Shown here: one piece after another, positions 59,981-64,000 of the stretch
How the letters are laid out: every line of letters starts with the position of its first letter
Numbering within the stretch: the first letter of the stretch is position 1
Source: Limanda limanda
Taxonomy: Eukaryota > Chordata > Actinopteri > Pleuronectiformes > Pleuronectidae
Assembly: GCF_963576545.1 (NCBI RefSeq)
Contig: NC_083638.1
Coordinates: 1,807,119 to 1,871,118, forward strand
Direction: 5' to 3'
Length of the DNA stretch: 64,000 nucleotides
The notes under the pieces: model-generated
What the model was told of the DNA's origin: nothing
Seen by the model: the letters and a program-made list of their open reading frames with translations, nothing else
Database searches by the model: none
Translations under genes and position numbers: made by a program

Positions 59981-60894
59981 TGATGATACACGTACAGTGT
60001 TTAAAGATATTATTAAAACCTGTTGATAACTTGTCTCCTTAAGTTCCCTATTTAATGGAATCTGAACGTAATTTGCCGAAAAGTTGTTTTATATATTTTT
60101 GTATTAAATGGTTTGTGTGGAACAGATATGTTGCACAAGCACAACTAAAGCGGTTGGTTTTAATGTAAATGATGAAGTCGATCAAAAAACAGTTCACCAC
60201 CTCACATCTGTGTCGCCACTTTCCCGTCTCAAAAACGTTCGTATGCATGGGTCAGAGTTTGAGTGGAAAGATGCAAATTTTCCCGTCAAGTTTGCGTGAG
60301 AAGTGGCGTACGCACGTTTCAGGCCCTGCTTTGTGCTGTTGAGATTTCTAAATTTTAGTTTCTCTCTGTGCTGAGAAAATCCCAACCAAATAAAGCTAGA
60401 GACAGTTTTAGCTAGATGTAATGCCTTCATACTAATGAATTTAATAACCGTTGCTGTTTAGTGCCAATAATAAAATCTTTTTACTAGTTCTAATACTTCA
60501 CTTTTTAATATTAAAGCATATTGTCCTTAGCTGCATTAACCTCACATAGAGTTCCAGAAGCTGTCTGATAAAGTCGTGGAGGTCAGACAGAGTGACTGTG
60601 TTGACTTGATTCTGTATTTTGCTTTGGGTTCAGTTTTTCCGATTGTTTACACAGTCAGGATTGTTTTGATGAAACAGAAAACACAATAATATTTTCTCCA
60701 ACTACAATGGCACTCACTCTTTGCAATAAAAGCGGGAGGGGAGGTAGGAGCAGTTTGAGTCAGGTATAAGACCTTATACAAAATCATTAATATTAACCTT
60801 TTGTTTTCCTAATGTTTAATCTACAAATTAGAATGTGTGTGCGTCACATTGTTGGTCAGTCTCACAGCTGTCTTGATAAGAGGGACGAGAGAGT

Positions 60895-62904
60895 TGTTAT
60901 GTTTAAGTTGGTGCAGCCAAGATGGCTGGAGCTTGACATATTTCTACTCAAAGCCAGGGGAGGAGACAACATCAGATAGAGTTGTCTAGCAACCGGCAGA
61001 GTAGCGTAGGAGCATGACGGAGAGCTGTTTCCCTGTCACTTCCTGGATTCGGTGACAAGAGGCGTAGGACTGCGGCTGGACCAATAAGGGAGATCCAAAG
61101 TGATTTGCGGTGACACCCCTCCAATATTTTCTAACCAATCACATCAAATCTACTATTATAATTATGTCAGACCCCTGCTGTTCGGGGCCATTGTTACTCC
61201 CTATGCTAACTTAATTAGCATAGTCTGTGATAATTATCCATAGCTATGAATAACTCTTCATTGTATTTTTAATAAAACACTTGATCGAACCAAAACCTTG
61301 GATCGGCTTCTCTCATATTTAAGGATAAACGAACACGCATGACAATTTGGTGACCCCGGCCGTGATCCTATGAGAGGTTTTAAATGACATTTTTCTGAGG
61401 AGGATCTTGACTAGACAGACAGCAGGCCTCAAGGTCTAGGCTGCTCCGATCGATTCTTCGCATTCTCATAGGAGCTTCAAACAAAAAGGTACGCAGAAAC
61501 CAGTTAAAACAAATTCTGTATTAGTTAGATAGTCATTGTTATAGATATGAGAATGCGGAGAGGAAATAGGAGGTAAAAATATATAAATAAAGTTCTGTGT
61601 GTTTTGAGATACAATGAAAAGTGATATGAGGAACCAGAGGAAATGAGAATGAAATAAAGGGACATGAAAAGGGACAATGAAAAGTGATGAGAATGAAATA
61701 GGAGTCCCAGATCTTGGCGCAGGATACCATAAACTGACGATTTAAACAACAGTTTGCAAACATTGCAACCTAAAATAGTTAGGGTGTGGTTTGGAGGAAG
61801 GGGTTAGCCTGCACTAGGAAAGTGAGGAACCAAACAGCCAAACACATTGTTGTTTAATCGGTCCTAAAGATAGAGATTCAGGTAGCAGGATTACAGTGGG
61901 ATCTGGAGACGGAGTGCTGGTTCTGACGGGGACAGGTGCTTATCGGGCCAGATGCACTGTTGAATCGAGCCTGAAGCAAATTTTACGAAGGGAGCCGTGA
62001 AAATAATGTGAGCTGAACGCGCAGCGCTGTTATGACGAGACCAGACGCTTAACTGAAACCAGACACAGCTTTTGGATCGACCCTTGGATTAGAGATAAAA
62101 CGGCTGTGAAAATTTGTAATTCTGTACGTGGCATCTTGCTCTGACGGGACCATGCTTAACTAACCAGATGCAAAGTTTGATCGAGCTTAAAATTCGCCGT
62201 GCAACACAGGTAATCAAATATGATGAGTCTGCACCAGGACCTGTTCTGACAAGACTGGAGCTGGGCCACAGACTTTACCGTTGCGTGTGTCGAGCCTAAA
62301 CATTTAAAGACGCTAAGATCATAATATTTTATTATTATGTGAGCTCGAATTGTTTTGTCAAAATGAAGTACTTTATGTAAAGAAGCTATAAGTGACAGGT
62401 CACTGAGGCTGAACAAAGGGAGTTTCCCTTTTTCTGCTATCTCTCTCTCCCCCCCCCCTACTTCTCCTGGGTTTCTGTGCTCAGGCTGTATATAAAATGT
62501 AAAAAACTTGGCTGGCTTATCTGGTTTATCAATCAGGACACAAAGACCTGAGAGGATTGAATCTGGCTTAGTTTTGTAAAACCAATTGGGTTGTGTATTT
62601 TATTTAAAGGTGGGTTTGTCTGATTCAAAAGAAGAAGGGCAGTTATTGATTATATAAATTTGAGAGGTAAAGTAACTAGTGTGAGTAGGAGTGTGTTTGT
62701 CTGTGAAAAAGAGAGGAGAAAGAGTGTGTCAAAGATCGACCGACTGACAGAGACAGAGGCAGAGATTTATTTCTGCCGCTTGGTAGCCAGATAAGGATAA
62801 TAGCTCTGAATAACACTTCATTGTATTTTCCATAAAACACTTGATTGAACCAAAACCTTGGATCGGCTTCTCTCATATTTAAGGATAAACGAACATGCAT
62901 GACA
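60895..62904 (+). mobile_element. Decayed LTR retroelement (ERV-like layout)
   Basis: A candidate 5' LTR (about 60895-61344, TGTTATG to ATGACA) has ataaaaca near its end and is followed by tttggtgaccccggcc, which looks like a primer-binding site. The last 112 bp of the LTR recur at 62793-62904 as a partial 3' LTR. The interior of about 1.4 kb has no gag, pol or env frame. No flanking duplication is seen, so the element is deleted and non-autonomous. Confidence 0.6.
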
Positions 62905-63013
62905 GTGCGTAAGCAACGGTTATAAATGAGACCCCAGATCTTTCAAAGTCCTCTTATCATAGATAAACTGATATTGCACAAAATTATGCATGTAAGTATT
63001 CATAGGAATTTAC

Positions 63014-63096
63014 CTGCAAGCGCTCATTCTTCCATGTTCATCGTAGACATGGTCTGTCTTCTCCTTGTCTTCCTTGACTCCCTTGTGCCTCAGAAC
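63014..63096 (-). pseudogene. VLIG-C 5' exon 2 with premature stop
   Basis: Splice sites are intact (acceptor tttttcttccag, donor GCAG-GTAAAT) and the length (83 bp) is conserved. From the ATG at 63050 the frame reads MSTMNMEE and meets TGA at 63026-63024, where A and B have GGA. Exon 2 can no longer supply the start of VLIG-C, although it could still be spliced in as 5' UTR. Confidence 0.65.
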
Positions 63097-63207
63097 CTGG
63101 AAGAAAAATACATTTCTCTAGTTTCAGAACCACTGTTAATATCAGACATTCAAATCAGATCAATCAAATCATTGAACTAAGTTTCCAGCATGTAAACTAA
63201 AACGTAC

Positions 63208-63261
63208 CTGACATGGTGTTAGGAGAGTGTGCGGCTGCTCGTGTCAGCTCTGCTATTTATA
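63208..63261 (-). promoter_or_regulatory. VLIG-C TATA box and exon 1
   Basis: TATAAATA at 63261-63254 on the minus strand, a short exon 1 ending ATGTCAG at 63208, then GTACG. Direct joining to exon 3 gives an open start MSGFDAQRNKGKAL. Confidence 0.55.
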
Positions 63262-64000
63262 CTAGTCGAGCAGAACCGAAAGCATCTGATGCACTGGAAC
63301 AACAGGTTCTCTCTTGTTCTCTCTCATCTGGAAAATATGTCACTTTGTCTTAGTTGAGGGTCAAAATGTCACCAACTGGGCCTCACAAAGATATCTGTAC
63401 AGGAGCACGCACACACACACAAACACACACAAAATCCAGTTATTTTTGTTTCCATGCACTGGTTTTGCCCATTATATTGTTTAAATTGCTATTGTGATGG
63501 GAATTTCTGTATTAAGATATGTATAATGAAACAAACAAGTGATTCAAGACTTTTAGCAAGAGTTAAGTTCAAGGTAACACTATGCATATTGCTCCTGGAA
63601 GCCTTTCAGATTTGGCCTCCTCAATCCAGTGTGAACAAAGGGTTTCACAGCAGGGGCCACTGAAGGAGATGGAGCAGATGGGCTCTTGGGTGTGACAGAC
63701 CAGAGACGGGGGTCTTTGGAAAACAGGATATTCACACCTAGAGCCTCCCCTGAGTCTGAGCAGAATCCATTGTATTGTAAGCCTGGTCAGAGAGCTGATT
63801 GGTCTACCATATTCTCCTGAGGAGGGGTCAAACTTGTATAAATGGAAATGTGATTTCATTTTTCAGAGCTCTTGCTTGAATCTGTCAGTGATGATAGCAA
63901 GTTGCCCCCAGCCGCAGCTGGGTAAGAATTAAACACAGAATTGATAATTGCTTATTGTGTCATGGTATGTAATATCCCATTACACTATCTAAGCCCAGTG
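63262..64000. other. Unit C upstream flank, no gene seen
   Basis: Collinear with copy A upstream sequence to about 63480 (CA repeat at 63411-63430), then diverges. A 96-codon minus frame (63569-63859) has no domain or splice support. Confidence 0.45.

Larger units (their letters stand above)
57645..62935. other. 5.3 kb mobile-element block in a VLIG-C 5' intron
   Basis: In copies A and B the intron reads from ttaattatttattgagctcc to agatctttcaaagtattcac within about 60 bp. In copy C these flanks are separated by about 5.3 kb. The block holds a dispersed repeat, a hAT element, a perfect palindrome and an LTR element; stretches between them (58740-58980, 59990-60890) show nothing else I can name. 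It puts the promoter and exons 1-2 about 6 kb from exon 3. Confidence 0.65.

Overview
The window is nuclear DNA of a bony fish, probably a spiny-rayed teleost. The evidence is spliced genes with GT-AG introns, dense microsatellites, CR1/L2-type LINEs, hAT elements, a BEL/Pao retrotransposon, tRNA-derived SINEs, and above all three tandem copies of the fish-expanded interferon-induced very large GTPase family (VLIG/GVIN). No bacterial, plasmid or phage features are present.

The backbone is a three-unit tandem duplication, all on the minus strand: VLIG-A (large exon 2758-7430, 5' exons to about 9.9 kb), VLIG-B (24415-28817, 5' exons to about 30.6 kb) and VLIG-C (50704-55373, 5' exons to about 63.3 kb). 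Each unit repeats one order, read left to right on the + strand: a shared flank module (1-290, 15421-15645, 44150-44442), a flank with GT repeats, a spliced 3' UTR exon, one giant coding exon holding the whole GTPase and helical body, then three short 5' exons and a TATA box. All short exons end in phase 1, so leaving out the middle one changes which ATG reads into the GTPase. Copies A and C are full length. Copy B has lost its C-terminal tail and one cysteine of a Cys/His cluster. Copy C has a stop codon in its second exon and a 5.3 kb mobile-element insertion in a 5' intron. A fourth, degraded piece of a VLIG gene lies at 31.9-32.1 kb.

Between and inside the units sit younger insertions. 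Unit B carries a 4.3 kb nested insertion (18761-23073) flanked by an 8 bp duplication and itself holding a hAT element with its own 8 bp duplication. The A-B spacer (11.4-15.4 kb) holds an old repeat, a possible three-exon micropeptide gene and a LINE endonuclease relic. The B-C spacer (31.6-44.1 kb) holds a facing pair of repeats, SINE and hAT copies and a LINE with an intact 933-residue ORF2. The unit C flank is split by a very recent BEL/Pao element (44443-48283) with two apparently identical 621 bp LTRs, an intact Gag and no Pol.

VLIG proteins are large cytosolic or nuclear GTPases induced by interferon in vertebrates. Their biochemical role is poorly known, so the array is best read as a fast-evolving innate-immunity cluster diversifying by tandem duplication, sequence exchange between copies, and transposon insertion. 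Exon boundaries were read by eye from splice-site sequence, reading phase and agreement between copies; no alignment or transcript data were available.
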